This document shows positions 15,537 to 25,072 of a DNA stretch of 41,034 nt, piece by piece. Origin of the DNA: Hyphomicrobiaceae bacterium (GTDB lineage: Bacteria > Pseudomonadota > Alphaproteobacteria > Rhizobiales > HXMU1428-3). A program made the position numbers and the translations under genes. The notes beneath the pieces were generated by a model. The model saw only the letters and a list, made by a program, of their open reading frames with translations. It made no database searches and was not told the origin of the DNA. Location: contig JAJFHF010000205.1 in assembly GCA_021775775.1 (NCBI GenBank), positions 1 to 41,034 on the forward strand. Reading direction: 5' to 3'. Position 1 is the first letter of the stretch. The number at the start of each line of letters is the position of its first letter.

Positions 15537-17180
15537 ATGACGATAAGCCCCTCAAAATTAACGTTTAAATTAGCCTTTGCTCGGGCCTTCCTTGCCTGTT
15601 TCATCTGGCTTTTAGGAACGGGAACGGTACTGGCTGAACCAGATGAAGACTTACCAAGTGTTACTTTGATCTATGATTTATCTAACAGTATGTGGGCTGT
15701 TCTCAATGAGACGCCGAAAGTTACACATGCCCAAACCGGTATTCTCGCGGGGCTTTCAGGGTTAAACAAACAAATTAATTTTGGCCTCTTAGCCTTTGGG
15801 CACAATGAAAAATCTGGCTGCGAGAATGTTGAAACCATTCAACCCTTAACAGTTTTGAATGACGCAAAAACCAAGGTTGCACTTAAGCCTTTGCGTCCAC
15901 GAGGGAACGCACCAATTGGCAAAGCGCTGTTGGAAGCGGCCAATCTTGCTTCAAACCGGGCCTTACCATACACAATTATTTTGCTTAGTGATGGGGCAAC
16001 CAATTGTCCGATTGACCCTTGCTCGACGGCAAAGACTTTAAGCGGAGGCCATTCAGGCTTAATGATTGATGTCATTGCTTTGGGTCCCCCTAAATCAAAG
16101 ACATTAAACACACTAAGCTGCATTGCCACCCCTTCTAAAGGAAGCATGGTTTATGCAGCAACCAGTAAAGACATTGGTTTGGCCATCAAGGCAAGCATCA
16201 AGAGAGCCTCTGCTCGTTTGAAGGCGCACCTTCAGAACCGTCAACGCCCATTGGTTGTGGCAGATAAAAATCCAAAAGCAAAAGGTGATACTCCAAAAAA
16301 TGATTGGGCGGGGGCCACTGAAATTATTGTCGACACCCCTAAAGAAGACGTAAAAGACAAAGCAAAAGATGGCGCGCCAGATCAAGCTGGTTATAATAAG
16401 AACATTGCAAAAACCCACGGGGGGCTTGCTCTGCTTTCACATCTGATTGATAAAGGACCGCCGATTAAATCAGGGCTTATCTGGCGGATCTATGAAGAAA
16501 AACCAGATAAAGTCACCGGTAAGCACAAGCTAATCAGCGCCTATAAAGTTCCGCGCCCTGTTATGTCATTACCCAAAGGATCTTATCTTATTAACGCAGC
16601 CTATGGGCGAGCTTTTTTAACGCGCAAGATATCGATAAAGGCTGGCGAGAATAAAAATGAACATTTTGTTCTCAATGCAGGTGGTTTAAAAATTTCTTCG
16701 GTGCTTGCAAATGGAAATCCTGTTTTAGAAAACACGGTTATATTTGATATATTCTCAGACGAGAGAGATCAATATGGCAAACGGATTAAAGTTATTGGCA
16801 AGGTGCGCCCTAATCTGGTTGTGCGGCTCAATGCTGGAATTTATCATATTGTTAGCACGTATGGTGATGCCAACGCTAGCTCGCGCGCAGATATCTCTGT
16901 TGAAGCTGGTAAGATGACCCAGGCTACAATTGATCATAAAGCGGCCAAAGCGACCTTCAAACTTGTGTATCAAAAAGGAGGAGAGGCGCTTGCAGACACA
17001 CAATGGAGCCTTCTATCCCCCACTGGTAAGATCATAAAAAAAAGTGCTGGTGCCTTGCCCACGCATTTTTTGGCCGCAGGAGATTACACTGTTTTGGCTG
17101 AGCGTGGTGATAAGAAATATTCGCAACATTTCTCTATTGAAGCGGGTGAAACACGCCAAATTGAAGTGATCATTCAATAA
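15537..17180 (+). CDS. Exported vWA protein, paralogue of the preceding gene, degenerate MIDAS
   Basis: 547 residues. The signal peptide ends near TVLAEP. The vWA domain keeps Asp47, Ser49 and Ser51 (YDLSNSMW) and Asp152 (LLSDGATNC), but the MIDAS threonine aligned with Thr120 of its neighbour is Ala125 (RGNAPIGKAL). The shared cysteines (SGCEN, NCPIDPC, LSCIA) are kept. A Lys/Asp-rich linker (about 240-290) leads to three G-x-Y beta-sandwich modules (GSYLINAAY, GIYHIVSTY, GDYTVLAER). It follows the first vWA gene by 177 bases with its own possible promoter. A strong hairpin follows. Probable non-metal or weak-metal partner of the first protein, by inference. Confidence 0.85.
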   Translation: MTISPSKLTFKLAFARAFLACFIWLLGTGTVLAEPDEDLPSVTLIYDLSNSMWAVLNETPKVTHAQTGILAGLSGLNKQINFGLLAFGHNEKSGCENVETIQPLTVLNDAKTKVALKPLRPRGNAPIGKALLEAANLASNRALPYTIILLSDGATNCPIDPCSTAKTLSGGHSGLMIDVIALGPPKSKTLNTLSCIATPSKGSMVYAATSKDIGLAIKASIKRASARLKAHLQNRQRPLVVADKNPKAKGDTPKNDWAGATEIIVDTPKEDVKDKAKDGAPDQAGYNKNIAKTHGGLALLSHLIDKGPPIKSGLIWRIYEEKPDKVTGKHKLISAYKVPRPVMSLPKGSYLINAAYGRAFLTRKISIKAGENKNEHFVLNAGGLKISSVLANGNPVLENTVIFDIFSDERDQYGKRIKVIGKVRPNLVVRLNAGIYHIVSTYGDANASSRADISVEAGKMTQATIDHKAAKATFKLVYQKGGEALADTQWSLLSPTGKIIKKSAGALPTHFLAAGDYTVLAERGDKKYSQHFSIEAGETRQIEVIIQ

Positions 17181-17225
17181 AGCTCATCCCCTTGTTCTCT
17201 AAGGGATGAGCTTTCTTAATTTTTT
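17179..17225 (+). terminator. Strong hairpin after the vWA pair
   Basis: A perfect 12-bp stem, AAAGCTCATCCC with GGGATGAGCTTT, begins in the stop codon. A T-rich stretch follows after CTTAA. It protects the convergent thrS end from read-through. Confidence 0.85.
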
Positions 17226-17258
17226 CTTGGTTATTTTTCTAAACCCACTTGCCATTCA

Positions 17259-19181
17259 TCAAGTGCGCATATCAGGCGGTGTGGCTTCTTCTTGCAAAGC
17301 GCTGATCGCTTCGTCTATCGCCATAACCGTTTGATCTTTTGAACCAAGCCGGCGGATTGAAACGCTGCCGTTTTCGGCTTCGCGCCCGCCTAAAACAAAC
17401 AGCACAGGCACTTTGGCATGACTATGCTCGCGCACTTTATAATTGATCTTCTCATTGCGAATATCAAGAATTGGATTCAATCCAGCGGCGCGCAGTTTTG
17501 CCATGACGTCTTGGGCATAATTATCAGCCTCTGAGACAATGGTGCATACGGCAACTTGGGTTGGCGCCAACCAAAGCGGGAAACGCCCGGCATAATGCTC
17601 GATGAGAATGCCGCAAAAACGCTCAAGTGAGCCAAACATGGCTCTGTGGATCATAACAGGATGTTCTTTTTCACCTGATGGGGCAATGAAAAATGCACCC
17701 AAACGGCCTGGTAGGTTTAAATCAACCTGCACGGTGCCGCACTGCCAATCTCGGCCAATCGCATCGCGCAACACATATTCCAGTTTTGGTCCATAAAAGG
17801 CGCCCTCGCCTGGGTTTAATTCATAAGTCAGGCCGGCCGCTTCAACCGCTTTTTTAAGGGCCGCTTCAGATTTGTCCCAAACTTCATCAGACCCCACCCG
17901 CTTTTCTGGGCGATCGGAATATTTAATGATGACATTTTCAAAACCAAAATCTTTATAAATCGACAAGATCAATTGGTTTAGCTCAACGCACTCTTTCGTG
18001 ATTTGATCTTGGGTACAAAAAACGTGGGCATCATCTTGGGTAAAGTGGCGCACACGCATCATGCCGTGCAAAGCACCCGATGGTTCATAGCGATGAACTT
18101 TGCCAAACTCTGCGATTTTATAAGGCAATTCACGATAAGACTTCAGGCCATTTTTAAAAATTTGAACATGACCAGGGCAGTTCATCGGTTTGCAGCAATA
18201 GACCCGATCATCAGGGGTTTGTGTTGTGAACATATGCTCACCGAACTTTTCCCAGTGGCCAGACTTTTCCCATAGGCCCTTGTCCATCATATCTGGAGAG
18301 TTGACCTCTTTATAGTCATTTTCATCTTGGCGGCGGCGCATATAGGCAATCAACGTTTGAAACAAACGCCAGCCTTTGTCGTGCCAGAAAACTGAGCCTG
18401 GGGCCTCTTCTTGAAAATGGAACAGGTCCATCTCACGGCCCAAGCGCCGGTGATCGCGCTTTTCGGCTTCTTCCAAGTTGTGCAAATGAGTTTTGAGCTC
18501 TTTATCTGAGCTCCAAGCGGTCCCATAAATACGTTGCAACATTGGGTTATTTGAATCGCCGCGCCAATAGGCGCCGGCCACTTTCAAAAGTTTAAAGCCA
18601 GTGCCAATCTGGCCGGTTGAAACCATGTGCGGCCCACGGCATAGATCGAGCCAGTCGCCTTGTTTGTAAATTTTCAGCTCTTGATCGTCAGGAATGGCAT
18701 CAATTAGTTCCACCTTAAAGAGCTCGCCTTTTTCAGTGAAATAAGCTTTGGCCTCATCCCTACTCCATACTTCTTTGGTGAAAGGTGCATTGAGCTTGAT
18801 GATTTCATGCATCTTAGCTTCAATGGTCTCTAGATCATCTGTACTGAACGGCTCTTCACGTGCAAAGTCATAGAAAAACCCATCATCAATAACCGGGCCA
18901 ATGGTAACCTGGGTATCTGGCCACAGCTCTTGAACGGCCTGAGCCATGACATGAGCGGTATCATGACGAATAAGCTCTAAGGCTTGGGGTTCATTGCGGG
19001 TGATAATGGCAACCTGGCCATCATGAGGTATTGGATCTGCCAAATCCATAAGATCCCCATCTAGAGAAAAGGCCAGTGCCTTTTTTGATAGAGATTTGGA
19101 AATGGAGCTTGCTAGATCTTTGCCGCTAATACCGTCGTCATATTCGCGAACAGACCCATCTGGAAAGGTAAGTGAAACCAT
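17259..19181 (-). CDS. thrS: Threonyl-tRNA synthetase
   Basis: 640 residues from the ATG at 19181, which has AGAGG nine bases before it; upstream in-frame starts leave that site unused. It attaches threonine to tRNA-Thr in the cytoplasm. Domain order is TGS (1-60), the second additional editing domain with HxxxH-type motif ([12 protein letters not shown]), the class II core with zinc ligands in [14 protein letters not shown], motif 2 region [17 protein letters not shown], and a C-terminal anticodon-binding domain ([14 protein letters not shown]). Length matches the E. coli enzyme. It is convergent with the vWA genes. Confidence 0.98.
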   Translation of the reverse strand: MVSLTFPDGSVREYDDGISGKDLASSISKSLSKKALAFSLDGDLMDLADPIPHDGQVAIITRNEPQALELIRHDTAHVMAQAVQELWPDTQVTIGPVIDDGFFYDFAREEPFSTDDLETIEAKMHEIIKLNAPFTKEVWSRDEAKAYFTEKGELFKVELIDAIPDDQELKIYKQGDWLDLCRGPHMVSTGQIGTGFKLLKVAGAYWRGDSNNPMLQRIYGTAWSSDKELKTHLHNLEEAEKRDHRRLGREMDLFHFQEEAPGSVFWHDKGWRLFQTLIAYMRRRQDENDYKEVNSPDMMDKGLWEKSGHWEKFGEHMFTTQTPDDRVYCCKPMNCPGHVQIFKNGLKSYRELPYKIAEFGKVHRYEPSGALHGMMRVRHFTQDDAHVFCTQDQITKECVELNQLILSIYKDFGFENVIIKYSDRPEKRVGSDEVWDKSEAALKKAVEAAGLTYELNPGEGAFYGPKLEYVLRDAIGRDWQCGTVQVDLNLPGRLGAFFIAPSGEKEHPVMIHRAMFGSLERFCGILIEHYAGRFPLWLAPTQVAVCTIVSEADNYAQDVMAKLRAAGLNPILDIRNEKINYKVREHSHAKVPVLFVLGGREAENGSVSIRRLGSKDQTVMAIDEAISALQEEATPPDMRT

Positions 19182-19393
19182 TTTAGGCATCCTCTCAATC
19201 GCTGCCAACCATGCAGGTAAGGGGTTAAAATATATATTTACGCCATCTACACCGTTTAGATCTTAAAGTCTACTGCCTAGATTGCTTCTCTTGTAAAAAT
19301 ATGATTATGCTAACAATATTGATCTGCTTCCTTAGTAACCTGTATTCATTTTCAACCTTTATAACTTAGCTGCAACCTCTAAAAGACATTATT

Positions 19394-20062
19394 GTGACCC
19401 TGCCCAATCAAGCCCCCCCAATCTTTAACTTTAATGAGCTTACCTCTATCGACCTTGACGCTCAAAGCCCCTTGGCCAAGGGGAGCATTCGGAAGGTTTT
19501 TCTAGTTCCAGGTCATGAGGACCATTTGGTGAAGGTTTTTCGCTCTAATAAAACGCCGCATCATCAAAAACGACAACTTCACATGCACAAACTGCCATGG
19601 CTGCGCCACCCCATTGTGTTTGACCAAAACAGATATGACCTACGAGAGCTATCTTCGCTCAGCAAAAGGGTCGGGCCGCTGATTTGGCAGCATTTCCCCC
19701 CCACTTATGGCATCGTTGACACCACTTTGGGGCCTGGCCTAGTCCAACAAAAAATTAGAAACGCAGACGGCAGCGATTGTCTCAATTTAGAGGTCAGCTT
19801 GAAAAATGAGAGTGATATGCCGCGCATAAAAGAGGCGTTGTGGCAATTTCGCTCATTTTTATCCTACCACCACATTGTGATAAGGGATTTAAACACAGGC
19901 AATTTGCTTGTTCACCATGATTTAGACGATGCCCTCACAATTATAATGATTGATGGTTTTGGAAATTCTGATTATTTCAAATGGGCAAGCGTGTCCCGTG
20001 CCTTAAATGATAAAAAATTGGACAGAAAATTTGGCCGGCTGATGTCTTATCTGCAAATTTAG
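19394..20062 (+). CDS. YrbL-family kinase-fold protein
   Basis: 222 residues, GTG start. It matches the PhoP-regulated YrbL family, a small protein-kinase-like fold. The N-terminal ATP-loop equivalent is LAKGSIRKVFLVPGHEDHLVKV with the Lys in HLVKVFRS. The catalytic-loop-like segment is VIRDLNTGNLLV (HRD-like, Asp then Asn), and the metal-loop-like segment is IMIDGFGNSD. The substrate is unknown for the family. The gene is divergent from thrS. The ribosome binding site is poor, so the start is uncertain. Confidence 0.75.
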   Translation: MTLPNQAPPIFNFNELTSIDLDAQSPLAKGSIRKVFLVPGHEDHLVKVFRSNKTPHHQKRQLHMHKLPWLRHPIVFDQNRYDLRELSSLSKRVGPLIWQHFPPTYGIVDTTLGPGLVQQKIRNADGSDCLNLEVSLKNESDMPRIKEALWQFRSFLSYHHIVIRDLNTGNLLVHHDLDDALTIIMIDGFGNSDYFKWASVSRALNDKKLDRKFGRLMSYLQI

Positions 20063-20136
20063 GAGCCTGAAAATTTAATGGCTTATTTGTAGCTCAAAAC
20101 GCCCGCCTATACTTGATTTTCATCATGTAAAAGCAT

Positions 20137-23079
20137 GTGTATAAGTCATTTCAACTCGCTTTTCTCTCAAGCAAATCAGATAGATTGCCCCTTAATGGTT
20201 CTTTAAAAGCATCCTATGAGAGGCAGGAGATGTTAAGTTTAGGCCTTATATTTGGTGCTGTGGCGAACTTCTGGCGTGAAATGCAGCGCCTGATGGTAGT
20301 GCTATGGCTATGCGGAATGAGCACTGCCAGTGCTCTGTTGGCACTCGCGCTAGCTTTCTTACCCCAAGTACAAGACCTTTATACTGAAATTACTTATTAC
20401 AAAACACCCTCTTTGCAAGAGCATATCAATACCTTTGAATATTGGTTTACCTTTTATGGCCTTTGTTTTTTATGGGCTTTTACAGTTCATTATTGCGCCC
20501 GCACAGTTTTGTCTTTTGAGACCTGGCCGCTGACACGAAACGATAAAGCAGCTTACGCCTATTGGATTGAGGCTGTACCTCGTTATCTTGGTTGGATTTG
20601 CATTCTTGCCATTTTCATTGGGCAAATAAACGCCTTGAAGAATTTGCAAATTGATAATGATGTTTTGACGAAATCCATATCGTCAACTTATTCAGCACCG
20701 CTAATGATGGTTTTGTTTCTCATCATACTTTTGCAAACGGCCCGGCGAAAATTAGGCAAATCAGCAATTATGATCTCAGCGATTGCCATCGTTTATTGGC
20801 TCTTAACAGCCTATGATATTTATTTTAAAACACCGCTCAACGATCCGTATCGTTATCAGATTTTGCATAATTTAGCATTGCCTGTATTCACCATAATATG
20901 GGGTGTTTTGTTTTATTATTTTGTGGCCAATCGCCGCTCTTTATTGCATTGGCTTGCCCAGAACTTTGCCACCCCTCATCGTTTTGTTCTTCATCTCACA
21001 CGGGCGGTGTCTGAATTTTTCCCTGTGCAAATCCGGCCCATCTATAACCGCGAGCCGCGTCTGAATGCTCCTAAATTTCTCCCTTTTAAAAAACGGGGTC
21101 CCTTTAAATTTGAAGCCTCATCGCAAAATGTGCGCGGTCTCATGCTTGGTTTATTTTGTTTGACCATCATTATGATTTTTTGGCTGGCCTTTGCACTCTC
21201 GGACCCTGGCTCGCCTCCCTTTGGTTTGGAGCGCGCCCTATTGTTGCCCGTCTTGTTAGGGATTTGGGTGCCTCTATTGACGAGCGTTTGTTTTTTATCA
21301 AACCAATTGCGGTTTCCTTTCTTGACACTTTTTATTGTTATCGGTCTGAGCATGAGCGTGGTGTTTGGGGATAACCATGATGTGGAAATAGCAAGTGCAC
21401 TTGAGCACCCTTCAAGCGGATCAAAACCACAAAAGCGGTTTGAGAAACTACCCTTAAAAAAAGCCATTGAGATTTGGATGCGCCATCATAATTGCGACCA
21501 GAGACCGCGCAGTTGCCCGCCTCCCATCCTTATTGCAGCTAGCGGGGGGGCCTCTCGCTCGGCCTTTTATGTCGCAACTGTTCTGGGCGAATTGCACGAT
21601 AAACCAGAGTTGTTTTGGCCAAAAAATATGCCCGCAAACTTACGCCCCTCAACGCCTCTTGATGTCACAAAACAAATCTTTGCCATCTCTTCGGTTTCTG
21701 GTGGGTCTTTGGGGGCTGCAGCCTTTACATCCCTTTTAAGAGGGAGCGATACCAATTTATTTAATGGTGACCCCTGCAACCAGACGAGCCTGCGCAAAGA
21801 TAAGCTGTTGTTCTCTGTCCCTGAAGGGTTTGAAAACAAAGTTAAATTTAATGCCAATTGGAAAAACTGTTTACAAGCCATAACAGCTGGTGATTTTCTA
21901 TCCCCGGCCATGGTTGCGTTTACCTTTCGAGACAATCTGGCTTTTTCCAGTCTCATTGGGCAAGTGACCAAAACTGACAGAGCGATTGCCTTAGAACAAG
22001 CTTGGAGCCGACGTGTTTTAAAGCTGACAGAGCGATCTCATCTTAAGGACCCCTTGCTTTCTTTTCAACCAACGGCACAACAATGGATGCCTTTATTGCT
22101 CTTAAATGGAACCTCAGTTGGAACGGGAAAACGCCTTATTGCGAGCCCCTTAGACCCTAGATATACACCAAATGAGAAAATTGATTTTGCCCCTTATGTA
22201 ACATCGTCGCCTGAGCGCAAAGGGAGCATCTTAGCTAAAAAAAATGGCAAGCCGGTCGCTTTGTTCCCTGATAGCTTGGATCTGCATCAGTTGCTAAACC
22301 TGGAAATGACAGGAGATCAGACATGGGCAGGAGATGAGACATGGGCCCAAAAGGAGCAAAGCCAACATCGCCTCTCAGACATTAGCCTTGGGAAAGCGGT
22401 ATCTCTATCAGCACGTTTTCCTCTTATATCTCCCCATGCCAATTTAAGATCTCTTGATGGCACTATGATTGATCGGGTCGTTGATGGGGGGTATTTCGAT
22501 AATTCGGGGATGCTCAGCGCCCTAGAGTTAGCCCGTGCAATTCAAGTTTTATCCAATCATGCCCTTAAACCTGTTTTAATTCAGATCAGCAATCACCCTG
22601 TTACTCTTGATGTCGATGGCACCGATAAATTGAGACAAAGCGGGGCAAAATCAGCTGCGTTTCGGTGCCCTGATCACAGTTTTATCAACCGCACGCCCGC
22701 GCCAACAGATCATAAACTCTTGCCCGAACTGACCTCTGTGACGAGCGCTTTACTAAACGCGCGGGTTGCCAGGGGCAGTCATGCGATCGCACAGGCATTT
22801 CATGCATTCCCAGGGCGGTTCATCCACTTTCAGGTCGCAGGTATTAAAGATGAGATTGGGTCTAATAAAAAATTGTCCATGAGTTGGTGGCTATCAAAGT
22901 CTGTTCAAAACGCATTGAACAATCAAATTCATTGGCGACGTGATCTGCCAGATGGAGCCTCATTTCAAGAGAGTTTAAACCCGGCCTTTTGTGCCATCCA
23001 AAAATTCAGGAAAGCCCAGATTAAACATTGGAAAGCTTTGGATTCTAATCCTTATCAGGTATATGGGGCTGTGCCATAA
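20137..23079 (+). CDS. Large membrane protein with patatin-like phospholipase domain
   Basis: 980 residues from a GTG at 20137; an ATG at 20230 is an alternative start, but AGGAG abuts it too closely, so the start is open. The first 430 residues hold several hydrophobic segments (WLCGMSTASALLALALAF, IYFKTP-flanked helices, FCLTIIMIFWLAFAL and LLPVLLGIWVPLLTSVC). The patatin core follows: oxyanion-type loop AASGGASRSAFY, nucleophile Ser521 in SSVSGGSLG, and Asp783 in VDGGYFDNSG, which completes the Ser-Asp dyad. It would hydrolyse acyl esters at the membrane. Its stop overlaps the tail of yidD on the other strand by 35 bases. No close named family is recognised. Confidence 0.8.
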   Translation: MYKSFQLAFLSSKSDRLPLNGSLKASYERQEMLSLGLIFGAVANFWREMQRLMVVLWLCGMSTASALLALALAFLPQVQDLYTEITYYKTPSLQEHINTFEYWFTFYGLCFLWAFTVHYCARTVLSFETWPLTRNDKAAYAYWIEAVPRYLGWICILAIFIGQINALKNLQIDNDVLTKSISSTYSAPLMMVLFLIILLQTARRKLGKSAIMISAIAIVYWLLTAYDIYFKTPLNDPYRYQILHNLALPVFTIIWGVLFYYFVANRRSLLHWLAQNFATPHRFVLHLTRAVSEFFPVQIRPIYNREPRLNAPKFLPFKKRGPFKFEASSQNVRGLMLGLFCLTIIMIFWLAFALSDPGSPPFGLERALLLPVLLGIWVPLLTSVCFLSNQLRFPFLTLFIVIGLSMSVVFGDNHDVEIASALEHPSSGSKPQKRFEKLPLKKAIEIWMRHHNCDQRPRSCPPPILIAASGGASRSAFYVATVLGELHDKPELFWPKNMPANLRPSTPLDVTKQIFAISSVSGGSLGAAAFTSLLRGSDTNLFNGDPCNQTSLRKDKLLFSVPEGFENKVKFNANWKNCLQAITAGDFLSPAMVAFTFRDNLAFSSLIGQVTKTDRAIALEQAWSRRVLKLTERSHLKDPLLSFQPTAQQWMPLLLLNGTSVGTGKRLIASPLDPRYTPNEKIDFAPYVTSSPERKGSILAKKNGKPVALFPDSLDLHQLLNLEMTGDQTWAGDETWAQKEQSQHRLSDISLGKAVSLSARFPLISPHANLRSLDGTMIDRVVDGGYFDNSGMLSALELARAIQVLSNHALKPVLIQISNHPVTLDVDGTDKLRQSGAKSAAFRCPDHSFINRTPAPTDHKLLPELTSVTSALLNARVARGSHAIAQAFHAFPGRFIHFQVAGIKDEIGSNKKLSMSWWLSKSVQNALNNQIHWRRDLPDGASFQESLNPAFCAIQKFRKAQIKHWKALDSNPYQVYGAVP

Positions 23080-23383
23080 TTTTTGATTTTTTCCATACCC
23101 CATAGCGCCAACTTTGCCATAAGGGATAATCTATTTTTTTTAGATCTGGCACAGGATCAATGCCATAGCTGCCGCCCGGACCACAACGCCACAATCGACC
23201 AAGCGTTAACCAGCCCCCTTTCCACGCACCGTTTTGTTTTATGGCATCAATCGCATAAAGAGAACAGCTCGGCTCGTGACGACAATGACGGCCCATAAAA
23301 AAAGACAATGAATAGCGATAGATATAAATTGGGATTAATATCACCGCTGCCATTGCCTGACTTATGATAGAAAATAATTTCAA
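23045..23383 (-). CDS. yidD: Membrane protein insertion efficiency factor YidD
   Basis: 112 residues. YidD is a small inner-face membrane-associated protein that helps YidC-dependent insertion. The pattern of a hydrophobic N-terminus (AAVILIPIYIYRYSLS), then RHEPSCSLYAIDAIKQNG, GGWLTLGRLWRCGPGG and YGIDPVP is diagnostic. It usually neighbours rnpA/yidC, but here it sits downstream of an Fe-S scaffold-like gene with an 8-base gap on the same strand, so the two are cotranscribed. Its tail overlaps the patatin-like gene. Confidence 0.93.
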   Translation of the reverse strand: MKLFSIISQAMAAVILIPIYIYRYSLSFFMGRHCRHEPSCSLYAIDAIKQNGAWKGGWLTLGRLWRCGPGGSYGIDPVPDLKKIDYPLWQSWRYGVWKKSKIMAQPHIPDKD

Positions 23384-23391
23384 AACTGCCT

Positions 23392-23901
23392 CTATTGAGT
23401 GGTCGCCACTTCACTTTCATTTGACGGCTTCCGAATTTGAGCACGGGCAGCCTCATCCATGGCTTCAAGAACGGCGTCAAAAACCAACAACATTGATGTA
23501 TGGCGCGGCTTATAATCTTTCACTGGATATAAAACTTCCAAGTCGGTCCAAATCCCTGTTGGCGCGGCGCCCTCTTCTTTTAACATTGCCCACATCTGAC
23601 TTTGAACATCAAAGATATCTGAGCGGGTCAGACCAATGGCATTGCGTGCCATGATAGCGCTTGATGTTTGCCCTAGCAGGCAAGCTTCTACCTCATGCCC
23701 ATAATGGCTGATCTTGCCGCCTGCATCTACCAAAAGGTCGACCTTCACCTTAGATCCACATAATTTAGAGTGACGTGTAGCTGAGCCATATGCGCCATGC
23801 ATGTTATCTCTATCAGGGTGATTTTCAAGCAAACCCAGCTCTGGCATGGTTGCAACCACTTCTAAGATGCGCGTGCTATAAATATCCTCAGGGAAATCCA
23901 T
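23392..23901 (-). CDS. Iron-sulfur cluster assembly scaffold-like protein (NifU N-terminal / IscU-like)
   Basis: 169 residues. The fold follows the IscU/NifU-N scaffold: GSATRHSKLCGSKVKV, then GHEVEACLLGQTSSAIMA, then the C-terminal helix with RHTSMLLVFDAVLEAM. Two of the three canonical cluster cysteines are present (LCGS and EACLL). The third is replaced in RHTSMLL, and the Asp after CG is Ser. The protein may therefore bind clusters only weakly or do something different. It is the promoter-proximal gene of a pair with yidD and is divergent from folE. Confidence 0.85.
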   Translation of the reverse strand: MDFPEDIYSTRILEVVATMPELGLLENHPDRDNMHGAYGSATRHSKLCGSKVKVDLLVDAGGKISHYGHEVEACLLGQTSSAIMARNAIGLTRSDIFDVQSQMWAMLKEEGAAPTGIWTDLEVLYPVKDYKPRHTSMLLVFDAVLEAMDEAARAQIRKPSNESEVATTQ

Positions 23902-24400
23902 AAAATTATCCTACATGATCAAACAACTGATAAAGAAGCGCTCAACGACATGAATCGCCTTCGTCTCACACTATGAAACTCATCTTAAATAAGCCTAATC
24001 TTGAAACCTAAATCTTGAAACATCAGCTAACACTCTTTATATATAATATTATATAGAAATTTTTTTGATAAAAACCATTGTAAATCTGATTATGTGATCA
24101 TAAAAATTACATTGTCTTTATAAACATTGGAAATATAAATTTAGTTTCTATTTTTATTCCTTTAGCTCAAGGGCGAATAAACCACGGTGAAACTGCGGTT
24201 GTTGATAGTTTTGATGTGATATGGACCATTTATAAGGCCCTTCCTCACATTTTAGACCTTTATCTCAGCCAAAACCCGATTAGACTCACCTGTTCGCACA
24301 GCTGTAAATTTAAGAGAGATTTATTCTTAATAACGAACAGCAACAGTTTCTCACTTCCTAGCGAAATGCTACGAATGGGACCATCAAATTCAGGTGACGA
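23902..24400. other. Long divergent intergenic region between the Fe-S scaffold-like gene and folE
   Basis: 499 bases with no supported gene. It contains an 11-base direct repeat AATCTTGAAAC at 23997-24007 and 24011-24021, a 16-bp AT palindrome TATATAATATTATATA at 24040-24055, and a CTGTTCG/CGAACAG inverted pair at 24290-24296 and 24334-24340. A 62-codon open frame at 24216-24404 lacks a ribosome binding site and overlaps the folE start, so it is not called. I see no known riboswitch. Confidence 0.4.
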
Positions 24401-25072
24401 ATGACTTTAATTTCTGAAAAAAATGAACACACGGCTTGTAAATCTGCCAATGATGATCACAAAAAATCATCGCGCCTTAACGGCCGTTCATTGGAGCCGA
24501 CAAAGCGCCCCAGCAAAGCTCAAGCCCAAGAGGCTGTGCGCACTTTGATTGCCTGGGCTGGCGATGACCCTGATAGAGAGGGTTTGAGAGATACACCATC
24601 ACGGGTGGTCAAAGCTTATCGCGAATTTTACAAAGGCTATGAAGAAGATCCGATTGAGATTCTATCACGTACCTTTGATGAGGTTGCAGGCTATGATGAT
24701 ATGGTGATGTTACGCGGTATTGATATGTATTCTCATTGCGAACACCATATGGTGCCGTTTATTGGCAAGGTTCATATTGCTTATATGCCATGCGATAAAG
24801 TGGTGGGCATCTCTAAACTTGCGCGCATTATTGATACGTTTTCGCGCCGTTTGCAAACGCAAGAAACCTTGACAGCTCAAATTGCAAATGCGGTTGACAC
24901 TGGCCTTTCATCAAAAGGGACAGCGGTTATGATTGAAGCTGTTCATCAATGCATGTCTTTACGAGGGGTGCACAAACAAAATGTTGCAACGATTACCACT
25001 CGTTTTACGGGGGTGTTCAAGCAAGATAAAGATATTAAAGATCGCTTTATGAGATTGACCAAAAATGACTAA
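24401..25072 (+). CDS. folE: GTP cyclohydrolase I
   Basis: 223 residues. It converts GTP to 7,8-dihydroneopterin triphosphate for folate. Zinc and active-site motifs are intact: DMYSHCEHHMVPFIGKVHIAYMP, VGISKLARIIDTFSRRLQTQE, and VIEAVHQCMSLRGVHK-type end with the second zinc cysteine (HQCMSLRG). An N-terminal 35-residue basic, hydrophilic extension precedes the core. The end overlaps hisI by 8 bases, a common alphaproteobacterial pair. Confidence 0.97.
   Translation: MTLISEKNEHTACKSANDDHKKSSRLNGRSLEPTKRPSKAQAQEAVRTLIAWAGDDPDREGLRDTPSRVVKAYREFYKGYEEDPIEILSRTFDEVAGYDDMVMLRGIDMYSHCEHHMVPFIGKVHIAYMPCDKVVGISKLARIIDTFSRRLQTQETLTAQIANAVDTGLSSKGTAVMIEAVHQCMSLRGVHKQNVATITTRFTGVFKQDKDIKDRFMRLTKND

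Noticed and set aside
24216-24404. 62-codon frame before folE
   Set aside because: It overlaps the folE start, lacks a ribosome binding site and sits in AT-rich repeat-containing spacer.
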